A stretch of DNA of 64,000 bases, taken from Acanthococcus lagerstroemiae. Lineage: Eukaryota > Arthropoda > Insecta > Hemiptera > Eriococcidae. The stretch is from NCBI GenBank assembly GCA_031841125.1, contig CM063114.1, positions 29,953,266-30,017,265 of the forward strand, written 5' to 3'. Positions 41,904 to 53,279 of this stretch are shown here, one piece after another. Every line of letters starts with the position of its first letter. The stretch's first letter is position 1. The notes below the pieces were generated by a model. That model ran no database searches. It saw only the letters and a program-made list of their open reading frames with translations, and was not told the DNA's origin. Position numbers and translations under genes: made by a program.

Positions 41904-43049
41904 CGAAGAAAAAACGGATATTACTTTTACCACTTTGGGGCAACTAAAGGTTTCAGAGGGGTGGGTTTTATTGTGGCCAAGCATCTGGTGAAGTGGATTG
42001 CAGAATTCATTGGTATTTCGGAAAGAATTGCTGTCTTAAAATTGAGATTGCCGAAAAATAAACTTTTGACAATAATCCAGGTCTACGCTCCGACTAGTTT
42101 AGCCCCTGAAGAGGAAGTAAATGAGTTCTATAGCCAACTCGAAACAGTCATGGAGAGCAACTGGGGGCTATATACGATAGTAGCGGGGGATTGGAACACC
42201 AAAATCAGAACCGACCTCCCTCTTTCTAAAAGCGTGGGGAAATTTCGTATGGGGTTATCTAGCCCAAAGACAGATTGGCAGAGTTTGCAGTAGAAAAAAA
42301 TTTAAAGATTGTCAACACCCTTTTTCAAAAACAAACTAAAAGAAAATGGACATGGAAATCTCCGGATAGCCATACAAAAAATGAAATCGACCATTTTCTG
42401 ATAAACGACGCCAGAGTGGTCGTAAATTATGAAGTTCTAAACTGGGTGCGCTTCTCCTCGGACCATAGGGCGGGTAGGGCCTCTCTTGGTCGACTGGCTT
42501 GAAATGGTCTTGAAAGATAGCGAGCATGAGGTAGGTAGTGTCAAAGTGAAACCAGCGACTGACGACAAGTTGAGCATGAGAACAACGATGCTGATTGAGA
42601 AAAGAACCGAACTTACGAGAAAAATCAGGCTCAGCAAGAAGGAACAGATTGAACTAGTAGAACTGAACAAGACTATCAGGCGCGAAATCCGTCAGAACAT
42701 TTTACAGTTCGAGCAGGGACTAATGAAAGAGGTACTCGAAGAAAACTGGGCAGTGAAAAAGGCAAAAAAGGCAACTTCTAAAGGGCAACACCTACTACCA
42801 TTTATAAAAACAAAAAACCAAAACCAAAAAATCTTTGGGAGAGAAGAAATCATAAAAGAAGCAACAAACTTCTACAAAGCACTGTATGTACCTCCAAACC
42901 AGCAAGTAAGGAACGGGTGGCAGAGTCCTGCAACGGAAACTCAAGGGGAAGAAGAGAAAGCGCCGGAAATCCTGGAAAGCGAAGTACATAATATTCTTAA
43001 ATCCTTGAAGAGCGGCAAGGCAGCAGGCCCGGATAGAATCGAAAACTAA
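41904..43049 (+). pseudogene. LINE endonuclease and linker, frameshifted
   Basis: The frame from 41904 reads RKNGYYFYHFGATKGFRGVG, then FIVAKHLVKW, IAVLKLRL, IIQVYAPT and VAGDWNTKI, where the usual GDFN reads GDWN. A frameshift near 42250-42280 leads to NLKIVNTLFQK, KWTWKSPDSHTKNEIDHFLI and SSDHR, the terminal His motif. A further frameshift near 42490 opens the linker 42486-43049, rich in Glu/Lys and probably helical, ending with LKSGKAAGPDRIEN, the conserved start of the RT domain. Endonuclease residues before the catalytic Glu are missing because of truncation. Confidence 0.8.
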
Positions 43050-43057
43050 TACCTTTC

Positions 43058-43798
43058 TTGACCGAGCTATTTAACCAATTTTCGGAGACAGGGTTCTCAC
43101 CTGGACAGTGGCAAATATCCGAGATAATTCTACTGCACAAAAAAGGGGACAAGAGCATTTTAGGAAACTATAGACCCATAAGTCTGTCATCAAATCTCGG
43201 CAAAGTTTCCCTGAAAATAATAAAAAATAGAATTTACCCAAAAATCGATTTCCATCAGTCAAAAGAACAGGCAGGCTTTAGACAGGGCTACTCAACTGTA
43301 GACCATATTTTTACCTTGAATCAAATCATCGAAAAAGCAAGAGAATACAAAATTAATGTGAATTTTATGTTTATTGATTTTAACAAGGCTTTTGATTCAA
43401 TTAGTCACAGTAGTGTATGGGAAGCATTGAAAAATCGAGGCATCGAAACAAATATTATCAGCTCCTTGATAAAAATATACAAGAACTCCAAAGCCTATAT
43501 ACGCTTAGATAAGCAGGGGGAAGAATTCACATTGGGAAAGGGAGTAAAACAAGGGGACTCTCTCTCCCCGTATTTATTCAACAGCGTGTTAGAGGAAATT
43601 TTACGCAACTTTGACTGGGAAGGAAAGGGAATCAAAATGAACGGCCAGTGGCTCAATAATCTCAGATTCGCGGACGATATTGTCCTGGTGAGCTGCAGCC
43701 TGGACGAACTAAAAATAATAGCGGAGGAACTCTGTGCTTATAGCAGAAAGGTAGGCTTGACGATTAACCACTCCAAAACAAAAATTATGTCAAATTAA
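43058..43798 (+). pseudogene. Reverse transcriptase domain, catalytic motifs intact in one frame
   Basis: A 246-codon frame contains the RT palm and fingers: LLHKKGDKSILGNYRPISLS, EQAGFRQGYSTVDHIFTLNQ, motif A FIDFNKAFDS with its catalytic Asp, GVKQGDSLSPYLFN, motif C LRFADDIVLVS with both Asp, and GLTINHSKTKIM. This is the order expected for non-LTR RT, and all catalytic Asp are present. A one-frame break near 43050 separates it from the linker, and another near 43800 separates it from the thumb. Isolated motif integrity does not imply activity, because the ORF is broken on both sides. Confidence 0.88.
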
Positions 43799-43825
43799 AC
43801 AAAAAAGAGCTTTAAATAGATAGGA

Positions 43826-44460
43826 AACTAATTGAATGGGTCAAGGAATACAAGTATTTGGGACAAATATTATCTTTCGACGAAAGATTGAAAAAAGAAC
43901 TCAGTGTTAGGAAAACCAATGCTTGGAGGAATTTCTGCGCAAACAAGAACATCCTCAAAGGCAAATTTAATGTAGCAGCGAAAATAAAAACAATAAATCA
44001 ATGTGTAATCCCAACGTTGACATATATGGGGCACAGACGTGGGCGGCAACCGGGTCACAGATCGAAGGGCTGAGGACCACACAAAACAGTATGCTAAGAA
44101 GTATACTTAGGATCAGAGGGAAAGACAAGGTACGAGTGGAAACAATCAGACAAAAAACTAATGCACCAGATATCGGATGGGGTGTCAGAAAACTAAAACT
44201 CAACTACGCGTGTCATCTAGCTAGAGGGTCCAACTCTTGGAACAAAATCTCTTACGAATAGACGCCACTCGAATTTAAAAGGGGGAAGGGGCACCCACCC
44301 ACCGTAGGAGAGTCGAAATCATCACCAGATTCGGCCCACTCTGGCAGAGAACTGCCCAAAACAGATCAAAATGGAAATGGATGGTGGAAACCATGCCCGA
44401 CATTGGGCGGACCCGACAACACGGCGGCCTACCTGCGCCGCGGACCCGAGTCCAAGGTGT
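43826..44460 (+). pseudogene. LINE ORF2 thumb and C-terminus, frameshifted
   Basis: KEYKYLGQILSFDERLKKEL and AWRNFCANKNILKGKF are followed, after a frameshift near 44020, by YGAQTWAATGSQIEGLRTTQ, LRSILRIRGKDKVRVETIRQ and LNYACHLARGSNSW. After a stop near 44260 the remains of GPLWQRTAQNRSKWK continue to about 44400 in a mixed frame. The parts correspond one to one with the blocks at 38.6-39.1 and 48.96-49.3 kb. Confidence 0.78.
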
Positions 44461-44480
44461 AATAAATAAATAAACAAAAG

Positions 44481-45517
44481 AAATCATTCTTTTTTTCTTT
44501 CGTTTTCTGGTTATGACCTGTACATATTGCAGATGACTGCTTATCTTCTTCCTAATTTCCCAATTGTACAATGTACAATCGAATTTTGAAAATAAATGAC
44601 CTCCCCCCCCCCACTTCGCTATGAATGCATTATCATGCAAATACGATATGGGTATCATTTTAAAGGAAAAATGAAGTTGGATACACTAAGACAATCTTTA
44701 TCCAATTTTAAACTTAATGATCTAACAAAGTATCTACCTAAGGAGTCCAATCTTCTTTTCAATAGAAGATGCACTCAGGAGATACTGCTCCTATTCGTAA
44801 TTTCTTGATGATTGATGAAAGTGATATGGAAAAGAGAAAGGGTATCTTACATACAAAACAAAATATTTCTCTAAAAGCTTTTCCCGCTAATTCATCAATA
44901 ATTATAAAGTCTTTTCAGTTTTGTTTTTTTTTGAGTCGGAAATTATTAATAGTAGTTTTAAGTAAGGAAAGCGTACATTTTACATAATACATATAAATGA
45001 ATGTATCTTTAGTTACACGCCATTTTGCAATGTTTCATCCAGGCCAGGAACATTTTTGAGGGTCGGAAAAATTTTCAAGTATAATATACAAAAATTCATT
45101 CCCAACTCGCAACTCCCAAGTTCAAAACTAATACAAGCAAGACTTACAAAAAAAAAATCCAAATGGAAGTTTTACAACTTGAAATTGCTCGAAGTGAGGG
45201 GGGTGCTTCTGAGTGAGTGCCTAGAGGCACTCACGACCTTGATCCGGCTTTGGTTTCATGCTTGTGACAGTTAACAATAGAGGATTCATAATTGACACAT
45301 GAGGAAAAAACATGAAAAATGACCGTGTTAGTTGACACAAGAGGGAGAAATGAAAAATTTATCGCTTTTAATTATATTCGAAGTAAAAATACCATCGAAT
45401 AAAAAAGTATAAAAAATTTGAATTTCCCATCTTTTGAAAAAAAAAAATTAGTACAAATTGAATTCCTCAAGGATTTTATACTTGTAAATTCGGTTCTGCC
45501 TTGCGATTCCATTTCTG
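44481..45517. other. Unassigned spacer
   Basis: Only homopolymers (C10 at 44602) and AT-rich sequence with short open frames are seen. No gene. Confidence 0.35.
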
Positions 45518-45701
45518 TAAGGACATAACCGAGGGGAGGGGCTAGAGGATTACAGCCCCCAATTCGAAATTTTTTCGAAATCAATTCATGAAACTAGGTA
45601 GATACCAAATCAGGTAGGTACCAAATCGAGTTTTCACCCCCACCCAAGTTTTTTTTTCTAAATTTTATCCCCTACCAAAAAAAGTTCTGGTGGCGCCCCT
45701 A
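45518..45701 (+). mobile_element. hAT-type MITE, second copy of the 22.1-kb family
   Basis: The left end TAAGGACATAACCGAGGGGA and the complement of the right end TAGGGGCGCCACCAGAACTT are related. Internally AGGTAGGTACCAAATCGAG and CCCAAGTTTTTTTTTCTAAA match the 22124-22346 copy. The flanking octamers do not match, so the TSD has decayed or the boundary is off by a base or two. Confidence 0.7.
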
Positions 45702-48597
45702 CAGATCCAGTAATTCCTCACCCAAATCTGGTAGGTCTGCTTCATTGATGACTGTTACCGAATACTGGCCTTTGTCTGTTTTCCTCTTCCGAATTCTACC
45801 ATCCATATACAATAGAAATTACATTCAAAACAGGGGTCAATAAATAATACCCCTTAGTGTGTCAACTACCAACCACCCATTTCTTTTCGCCCTTCGCTAA
45901 TTCAAGATCAAATATAAATCTTTTTCGGCTCACATTCATTACAATTCGATTCGTCATAACATGCCCTGTAAAATGAAAGTAATTTGACTTACTTTCTCGA
46001 ATTTGATCTTGCATGAAATGAAAACGAACGACAGTCAAAAATGGAACTTGACTGCGGCAACATCACATTTTCCTCAAGTCTGATAAGAGGAACAGAGCTA
46101 CGTAGCCAAACATCCGTGTACAGAACACCAGCCATATGACCAATTTACCATTTAACTCTTACCCAGGTAGCGCTAGTGTCGCACGAGAAGAATACGATGT
46201 GTCCCGTGCCCCTACTGCTCATTTGACTCATAATTCTGTGATTCGTGAAGATCTTTTAAAACTTCTGGAATATACGACATAGATAGGAAATATACATTCG
46301 CACGAAAATTGCAGCCCTCGTCATTACAATAGAATTTTCCAATTTTAAATTCTTTGTTCTCTCTTTCAAGGTATAATTTGCTGATTTTTAAATTTTTAAT
46401 TGACCATGATTGAAAATAAATGACTTAAATGACCGTTACATACCCTGTAAAAGTAAGATTTTGACGTTTCGAGAAAAGCGCGAAACTCTTGAAGATGTTA
46501 AAAAACCCAGTATACAATTTTCTTCTTGAAAGAAACTCTGTATAGCAAAGTCCTTAAGGTAACGAAAACTCAATATATAACGAATTTTTTCACTGGTCCC
46601 TTGCATTTCGTTATATGAAGGTTCTACTGTACTTCATTTTCAGTTTTCAGCAGAGAAGTTATAAGATCTCAACATCCTCACCGAACTAAGCACTAAAAAT
46701 TTTCTGCACACTTTGTTCTCGTTACGAAACACGTATGCTTTTTGTTTCCAACGAAATTTATCCAATTGATCCGCACGAAAGTGTTGCTGCAGGAAACAAT
46801 TTAATCTTTAGTAGTCACGCTTTTTCGAGCTGATTAACCTATCTGTATTCATCTCCTGTGTTAACTCAAGACGATCGTACTTAATGCCATTTACTGGACG
46901 GAAGTCCAAATAAAAATTTTATTCTAGTGCCCGTTCTCGATTTCGAACCGTTCGGTTGGTTCGCTGATTTGCGAAAATTATTCATAATACACCGTGCGTT
47001 CGAGAGTGATTTTTTTTTGTTTCACGATCATAGATTACATTTAATTCGAACGCAGTAATTAACGTAAACATAATCGTTTAATTAGTTCATGAATACAGCT
47101 TTTAGTGATTAGATTTTGAGTGCGGTTTCAAAAATTGATAAACGATTGATCAAACGTCGTTTTCACTTCAAATGGAATAATTCTGCCGCTACAAAGTCAC
47201 AAGCCGATTTGGTATGTATATGGACATTTAAATAGAAGTGTACTGAAATAAATAATAGGCCTGTCGGTATGTAACAACGCAATAGCCTATATACATGTTA
47301 GACATGTATCAACCGCTGAAAAATTCCTATTAGTGTGGAATAGACTGAGCATAGTGTTTCTACCAAAAGTTATACTTATGAGAATAAAATATGATACGAT
47401 ATCATGTGTTCTCAATATTTTCATAACAGTTTTGAATGGGCTTATGTTAGCCAAACAACAATTTTGGAACAGAAATGTACATAAGATACATACACGGAAA
47501 CCTTACAGGGACGTATCAAAGAGGGGGTAGAACAGCCTCTCTCCAATGGTTTGACAGTTGACTGTAATTAGAAAATCAGTAGCACTCAGTTTGAAAATCT
47601 GAAAAGGTTATGCCCGTTTTACAACTTTAAATCAGTATACAAAAAAGACTAAGAGATGTTAATTTTGTAAATTGCAAATTTGACTGATACATAAGTTGTA
47701 CTTCTACATCGACATAAGATACAGAGATTCACATGTGCATTTTTTGAAATTTGGACATTACTGATTAATAGTGTGTTTTGTTTGTGGACTCAAAATGTTA
47801 ATTCTGAATTGAATGAGAGTAAACTTCCGTACTCCTCTGTGCCCTATAGAATTCGATGATGAATTCTAAAAGCTTTTCTATAGACGAGACGTACCGAAGC
47901 GCAATTGCCAAGGAGATGGGAGGATAGGGCAGAAACACAAATTTTTCTAACTTGAAAGAAGCAGTGGCATCGGAAGGCTTTTTTATCAGGGAGAGGGGAT
48001 ACAGAAATTCAAAATTCAAGTTGACAAATTTAAAAAATGTTTTTTGTTTCCCAAAAATGGGGGTAACAAAGGAAAAATCTTATAAATCCTAAAAATCTTG
48101 TAAATCTCGTCTCTAAAATTTCTCAATACACTTTTTTATAAATTTGCTGAACAGTTTCATTTTTTTTTTTTTAATTTTGGGGTGGAGTACAAATGATACT
48201 CTCTCTGTACTTTACCCCTGTTCCGATGCTACTGTTAGTGAGATTTATTTTAGGAACTTCACGACTTCGAGTGCCAAATATATACAGATCTGAATGATCA
48301 GAAATTCAATAATTACGAAAAAATGAATTTTTAAAATCATTAGTCAAAATATCACAGAAGCGTAGGAATTAATTAAAGTATGTACCTAATACCTATAGGG
48401 ACCGAGAGGAATCCTCAGTGGTAGATCTAGGCAGTAGGCAGCAATCTTCAGAGGGGAAATTCAAAATGTCAACAGTTTTACTTGACCTCACCCGCTTCTT
48501 GAGTATTTTGATCATTTTTATCATTTTGAAGCCCTCACGACATTAACTGAAGCAGCAGATAAGAGATGAGAAATACTTGGAGTTTTGAATAATTTGT
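45702..48597. other. Long unassigned spacer with one pogo-type end
   Basis: At 46575-46629 the sequence ends GAAGGTTCTACTG followed by TA, the complement of a CAGTAGAACCTTC terminus like that of the pogo MITE at 26471. ATAACGAAATGCAAGGGACC (on the minus strand) is its subterminal part. The left end is not found. The rest (45702-46570 and 46640-48597) contains no recognisable gene or repeat. Confidence 0.45.
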
Positions 48598-48599
48598 AA

Positions 48600-49320
48600 T
48601 AATAATAATAAAGCCTTCATTACGGTAAGGACAGATCTAAATTCTTGAATTTTCTTTGTATATCTACTTGCAAATTAAAGTTACAAAATTATTAGCCGAG
48701 TTGTGTCCCAGACCGAGCCCCCATTTCGCGTTCATAGGCCTCCCCGATTCTCCCCTACGTTTATCGGTTTTGAGAGTCCCCACCCGACCGGTGATTCCCC
48801 CCAACTTGTGGCCGGTCAGCCTCTCCTCATTTTGTGATCGTAAGGGACCAAGGACGTGACCCTTCAACACCACCGCTCCCCACCCATCCTGGCTATAGGT
48901 GGCCCGCATATTTCATTTTCGACTTCTTAATGATGTAAACTATATCCCTGCATTTAGTTTCTACTCTGATCGACGTAGGGTAGCTCTAATTTTGTCTTTT
49001 CTCTTCAAACTTAGAATGCGTCTCTCCATTCTCCTTTGCGTGGCCACCAGCCTCATGGTCTGAGCCTGTGTGAGGGACCACGTCTGGACCCCATAAGTTA
49101 GTATAGGCAGAACCCATGCTTCCAGCATTCTTATCTTCGATGAGGTTTTCAGATTGCCCTTAGAAATCGACTTCAAGGCCAAATAGCCTTTCCATGCCTG
49201 GCTAATTCTCTTTTCCACTTCTTTACTCATTTTTTCTTCAAACGACACAATTTGACCAAGATACGTGAATTCATCGACTGTATCCAGGACTTCAACTTTG
49301 AATGTTTTGTGCTAATGACA
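48600..49320 (-). mobile_element. RTE-like LINE 3' fragment, minus strand
   Basis: The minus strand begins at about 49320 in the ORF2 thumb and runs to a (TTA)n tail at 48597-48611 preceded by AATGAAGGCTTTATT, similar to the AAGGCTTC(TATT)n end at 39.2 kb. The middle part (48640-48950) is more GC-rich with an open frame (48664-48909) that does not match the terminal blocks of the other copies. It may be a divergent 3' region or a foreign insertion. Confidence 0.7.
48961..49310 (-). pseudogene. LINE ORF2 thumb region
   Basis: The frame reads EFTYLGQIVSFEEKMSKEVE, then AWKGYLALKSISKGNLKTSS, ILTYGVQTWSLTQAQT and MERRILSLKRKDKIR before it is lost at about 48965. These are the thumb and connection blocks of RTE-like ORF2, equivalent to 43826-44150. 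No frameshift occurs in about 110 codons. Confidence 0.82.
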
Positions 49321-49369
49321 TTTTCTTATCAAAGGTACGAATAAAAATCTTATCCCAGTGATCTTACAA

Positions 49370-49818
49370 ATTTTGTCAACTGTCTAGATTTTCTACTAGA
49401 CGATGATTTTTAGAGAATTTTGAACGTTCATTACAAGTCTTTTCCCTCAAGTACGAAGGAGAAGCCGTTCTTAATACTGATTAAGACGCTTCAACCTTCA
49501 ATGCTCACGTAAAAATTTATTTCCCAAACTTTCTCAGACTTGTTTTAAGCTTTTCATAGTTTTTCTATAAACTTTTTCAACTCTGGCTAGAACAGTGTCA
49601 GACCCTTCAAGACCTGGTTAAGAATCGTTAAAACTGTTGGAGCTTTCTAAAGATCATAAAAGATCTAAATGAAATTCCTTAAAACTCAGACTCTTCGATG
49701 ATGATCGAAGATTTTCTTAGACTCATGTAAGACTTTGTAAGGTTCTCATTTAAGATTGACTGACTGTTCAAGACCCGTTTAGAACTTCTTATAATTCTTC
49801 CAGACGGTGGAAACTTTG
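49370..49818. repeat. Degenerate AGTCTTAAAC-word repeat, part 1
   Basis: Words such as CTTCAAGACCTGGTTAAGAAT, TCTTAGACTCATGTAAGACT and CAAGACCCGTTTAGAACTTC (mostly complement of AGTCTTAAACA) recur irregularly every 30-60 bp. The repeat continues at 50418 after the inserted MITE. Confidence 0.5.
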
Positions 49819-49826
49819 GTAATAAG

Positions 49827-50409
49827 TAAGGGGCGGATTTCTATGAAATTATATGTTTTTCTGTGTTGAAGTAGAATCGATATATTCCAGGTATTTATCC
49901 GTTTCACGTAATTTCGAAGCGAATGAGCCCAACTTGTTTTTGCATATTTTGCATATTTTGCCAATAAAATCATATTTTTTCATAAAACGACCATTTTTAG
50001 CACATATTTTTACAAATTTCCTCATAATTTCGAGTTTTTTTTTCATTTTTACCGCATATTTGCAAAATTTTTCAATTTTGAACTTTTTTGACTTCTGGAT
50101 TACGAAAATTTTTCAGTTTTGACTCCTGGATAGTGAAAATTTTTTAGTTTTTGATAGCTTCACTAGCGCTCTACACTTGCTTTCGCGGAACTACTTTAAA
50201 CACGAAGCGCCTGGTTCTAAGTATTTTACTTAAATTTTGAGGTAAGTGCTGTAAACAGACGTAATTTTTCAAGACCTTTGCAACGATACCCATATTGATT
50301 TTGCATATTTTGTTCATATTTCGAGAAAAAAATATGCATATTTTTGATTTTTAGCGCGTGAAATATGCGCATATTTTGCGTTTTTTAGCGCATAAAAATC
50401 CGCCCCTTA
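49827..50409. mobile_element. hAT-type MITE, 583 bp, exact 8-bp TSD
   Basis: It starts TAAGGGGCGGATTTCTATG and ends with the complement TAAGGGGCGGATTTTTATG, a long clean inverted terminus. GTAATAAG is duplicated exactly at 49819-49826 and 50410-50417. The interior is T-rich, with many GCATATTTT words and no coding. It splits the surrounding degenerate repeat into two parts. Confidence 0.92.
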
Positions 50410-50417
50410 GTAATAAG

Positions 50418-51543
50418 GGAAGACAGTTACAAGGATACTCAAGGAATTTTCATAAAAATTGCCCTCTAAGCCTAGCAATTTTTTGTGGTAAAAGATTCTG
50501 CCTCCATAGAGCTCTTTTAGGCTGCTGTATATTGATTTCTAATTTACTGCATCTCTCATACTTGTTAGGGTTCTTTGATAGTCTCTAAGACTGAAGTAGG
50601 CTTGTTTCAAAACTCAGCAAGATTTTGTTACTTTTGAAGCTTTTTCAAGTTTTCTCATTGGAAGGACTACCTGTTCGTTCCCCACTACCACCACCTCCAC
50701 CGTGTATCCGCAACCAATGAATCACAGTTCTTGAAGTCATTTCACTCGTAACTGTTTTTTTCTTCTTTTTTATGGACCTGACAAACTCTACCAATCAAGT
50801 CAACAATAGCGAGTTCTCTACATACAAACTTCCCCTATTGCCCGACCGCTTCCACATCCACAGAAAAAACTTCAGAATTTAAGACTGACAGACAGACAGG
50901 GTGACCAACTGACTACAGACTGAAGGCCGATTCGTCGACAAGGAGGTAGAGCCGTGGAGCAACCTAAATGTGGGAAATCTCCTAGTTCAAAAAATGTTGT
51001 AGTCTGCTATGATCGTTCAAAAATATTTTCCCACTAGGTCCCATTTATCGACAAGAAATGAAAAAGCTTGACCATTCTATGGAAAATGAAATTGGTCCAA
51101 TAACTATCACCCACTCCAGGAATCCAATGAGTTGAAAACGTTTTATATGAACAGTATTATTTCAATTTCAGAATCAAGAGAAAATGTATAAACAGAATGG
51201 TGCAAAACTCCGAAGTTTCTATACTCTTGTTATCTTTCCCGCTCACTTAATTGTCAGCTTGATAGTAAATACAATTAATATGGACGCTCGGGGGGGGGGG
51301 CCATGATTAAAATTCATAACATTTCACGTTGTAGATTACTTTGTAGATTACTTTTTAGATTCGCCACAAACAGAAGAGAGGTAACCTTGAGTCACTGTTT
51401 TCGTTTTCAGTTAAAACACCAGTTCAAATTTTACTCGAACTTCGAATTTTTCACTATACCCTCTTCCCTCTGTACGTGGATGCACAAGATTGCCCCTCCC
51501 AGAGGGAAAATTTCTGACTAAAAATCTATCAAAAATAAGTAAC
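50418..51543. other. Degenerate repeat remainder and unassigned spacer
   Basis: AGTCTTA-type words continue to about 50650 (GTAGGCTTGTTTCAAAACTC). From there to 51543 no gene or repeat is recognised apart from a GACAGACAGACAG run at 50889 and G10 at 51291. Confidence 0.4.
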
Positions 51544-51782
51544 CATGGTGTCTACCAGTTTCAGAACATGAAAATTCATGCCATTTTTTATGCTTCAAAT
51601 TTTCTCTATACAGTACCCCCTTCCCCCCTTTGTGTATACTTATTTTGCAGGAAATTTCATGTACTTTTTTGGCACTTAATGTGTTTTGAAAAATCATGCC
51701 ATTTTCATGCCTTCATGCTACTATGAGCAAATATCATGCTATTTGCTGGTTTCGCATGTTTTCATGCCCGGTAGACACCCTG
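51544..51782. mobile_element. MITE with CAGGGTGTCTACC termini, 239 bp
   Basis: The left end is CATGGTGTCTACCAG (one base off the family consensus) and the complement of the right end is CAGGGTGTCTACCGGGCATG. Subterminal sequence consists of clustered TTCATGCC/CATGCTA words. The flanks show only a partial duplication (TAACC). Confidence 0.72.
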
Positions 51783-51789
51783 ATTAACC

Positions 51790-52270
51790 AATGAAAAATT
51801 CTTTCAAAATTTCAAACAAGCCTAAATAGAACTCTTGAAGGGTCTCAATGAACCTTGATATCAAGTAAATACGGAGACATTTTGAAAGTCTTAAACAAAT
51901 CTAAAAAAATGTTAGATCTCGAAGAAGTCTTCAAAAGTTCTAAACGAAACTTCAAAAATCTTTTAGGGTCCTAATCAGGTATAAATGAAAGAGTCGTCTA
52001 GAGTTAAAGGATTCTTTTGAACTATTCCAGCGAGTCTTACACAAATTTCAAGTGTTATAAAGAGTCTTAAACAGATCTGAAGGTACTGTGAATGTGGAAA
52101 AATTCTCAGAAGTCTTTATCAAGTTTTGAAGAATTTTAATACACGTTGGAGAATTCAAAAATAGTTTTAAGCGGATTTCGAAAAGTTGTCGAGTCTTAAA
52201 CAAAATCCTTACACAGTTTTGAATGGATATTACTAGGTTCTATGTAATCTGAACGAATTTTAGGTACTCA
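51790..52270 (+). repeat. Degenerate AGTCTTAAAC-word repeat, part 2
   Basis: GAAAGTCTTAAACAAATCTA, AAGAAGTCTTCAAAAGTTCT, GAGTCTTAAACAGATCTGAA and GAGTCTTAAACAAAATCC occur in the plus orientation, opposite to most words at 49.4-50.6 kb. It ends near a CAGGGGCGGCGCGAG motif at 52271, which looks like a hAT-type terminus without a visible partner. Confidence 0.5.
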
Positions 52271-52654
52271 TCAGGGGCGGCGCGAGATGAAATTTAGAGG
52301 CTGTGGGTCTCCCTCTCATTCATGAAATTATAATCGAACAGGAAATTCGGACACTCAGTGAAATTTTGTAAGATTTCAGTTTCAGTTATTATTTACTACA
52401 AGTTCACGGAGATCGGAAAATTCTGGAAGACCTAGATTAAGATACGATGTCTCTTGTTCACTGAAACTTTTAAAATTTTAGTTGGAATTATTCGTGTTCT
52501 ACACCTTTCCTCTCCCCCCACCCACCACTCGATCATGTTCACCGCATAGCTTAAACGAATCCAAAAGAGTTTCAATAAATCTGGAGTATATCAGCACCTT
52601 ACAGAAAAATCGTAAACGAGTTTTGAAAAACTTTTTAGTCTTATACGATTCTCG

Positions 52655-53224
52655 TCAATTTGGTCGACTTACATTCTGGTCGCATTGAAATGATCGACTG
52701 CAATTTGGTCGACAAGATTTTAGGGGCTGTAATCAGTTATCACCTTCAATTATCTCTCGATTTTGTGAAACGTTTTAGTTGCTATTTGTCACAGACTGAA
52801 ACATATGATTTATATCAGATGCCCACAGTAGTGACTGAGCAGTGAAGTGAACATGCAGTAGAGTCGAAGTTGCTTGATTTAGTACATTTGTACCAGATCT
52901 GGCACATTTCAACTTTTCTGATACAAAGTCTGGTGATTTCGACAATTTTGGTTTGTTCTGGCCCATTTTCAGTACTCTTGGTAGGATCTGGTACTTTTTG
53001 TAATATGTTTTGTCATTTTTCGGTTAGTTTTAATATATTTTAAAGGTTTTGACCAAAAATACTTCTTCTACATTTCGACACAATTTCAAAGATGTGGCCA
53101 CGTCTAGTAAATAAATAATGATGTTTTCGTAACTTAAAATTTTTTGAACATGAAATCAAGTCTTGGAGATTTTCATTTTTCATATCTACATACCGTCAAC
53201 CAATATGTAAGTCGACCAAATTGA
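52655..53224. mobile_element. Non-coding TIR element, 570 bp, TCAATTTGGTCGAC ends
   Basis: The left end TCAATTTGGTCGACTTACAT is repeated as the complement at the right end, with matching continuing to (T/A)(C/T)TGGT. An extra internal CAATTTGGTCGAC lies near 52699. No TSD is evident, so the superfamily is not assigned. Open frames inside are short and without motif. Confidence 0.65.
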
Positions 53225-53279
53225 TGGCAGCCATTTTACACAAGTCTGCTAAAATCTAGAAGCTTTTTAACGACCATAT

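Larger units (their letters stand above)
41904..44480 (+). mobile_element. Most complete LINE in the window (endonuclease + RT), 5'-truncated
   Basis: Coding starts inside the endonuclease and continues through linker, reverse transcriptase and C-terminus to a (AATA)n tail at 44461-44474. Order, spacing and sequence place it with the RTE-like LINEs elsewhere in the window. It is truncated at the 5' end in the usual way. The (AATA)n tail differs from the (ATT)n tail at 39.2 kb, so it belongs to another subfamily. Confidence 0.85.

Noticed and set aside
52271..52290. CAGGGGCGGCGCGAG as the left end of a further hAT element
   Set aside because: No inverted partner or duplicated octamer could be found within several kilobases.
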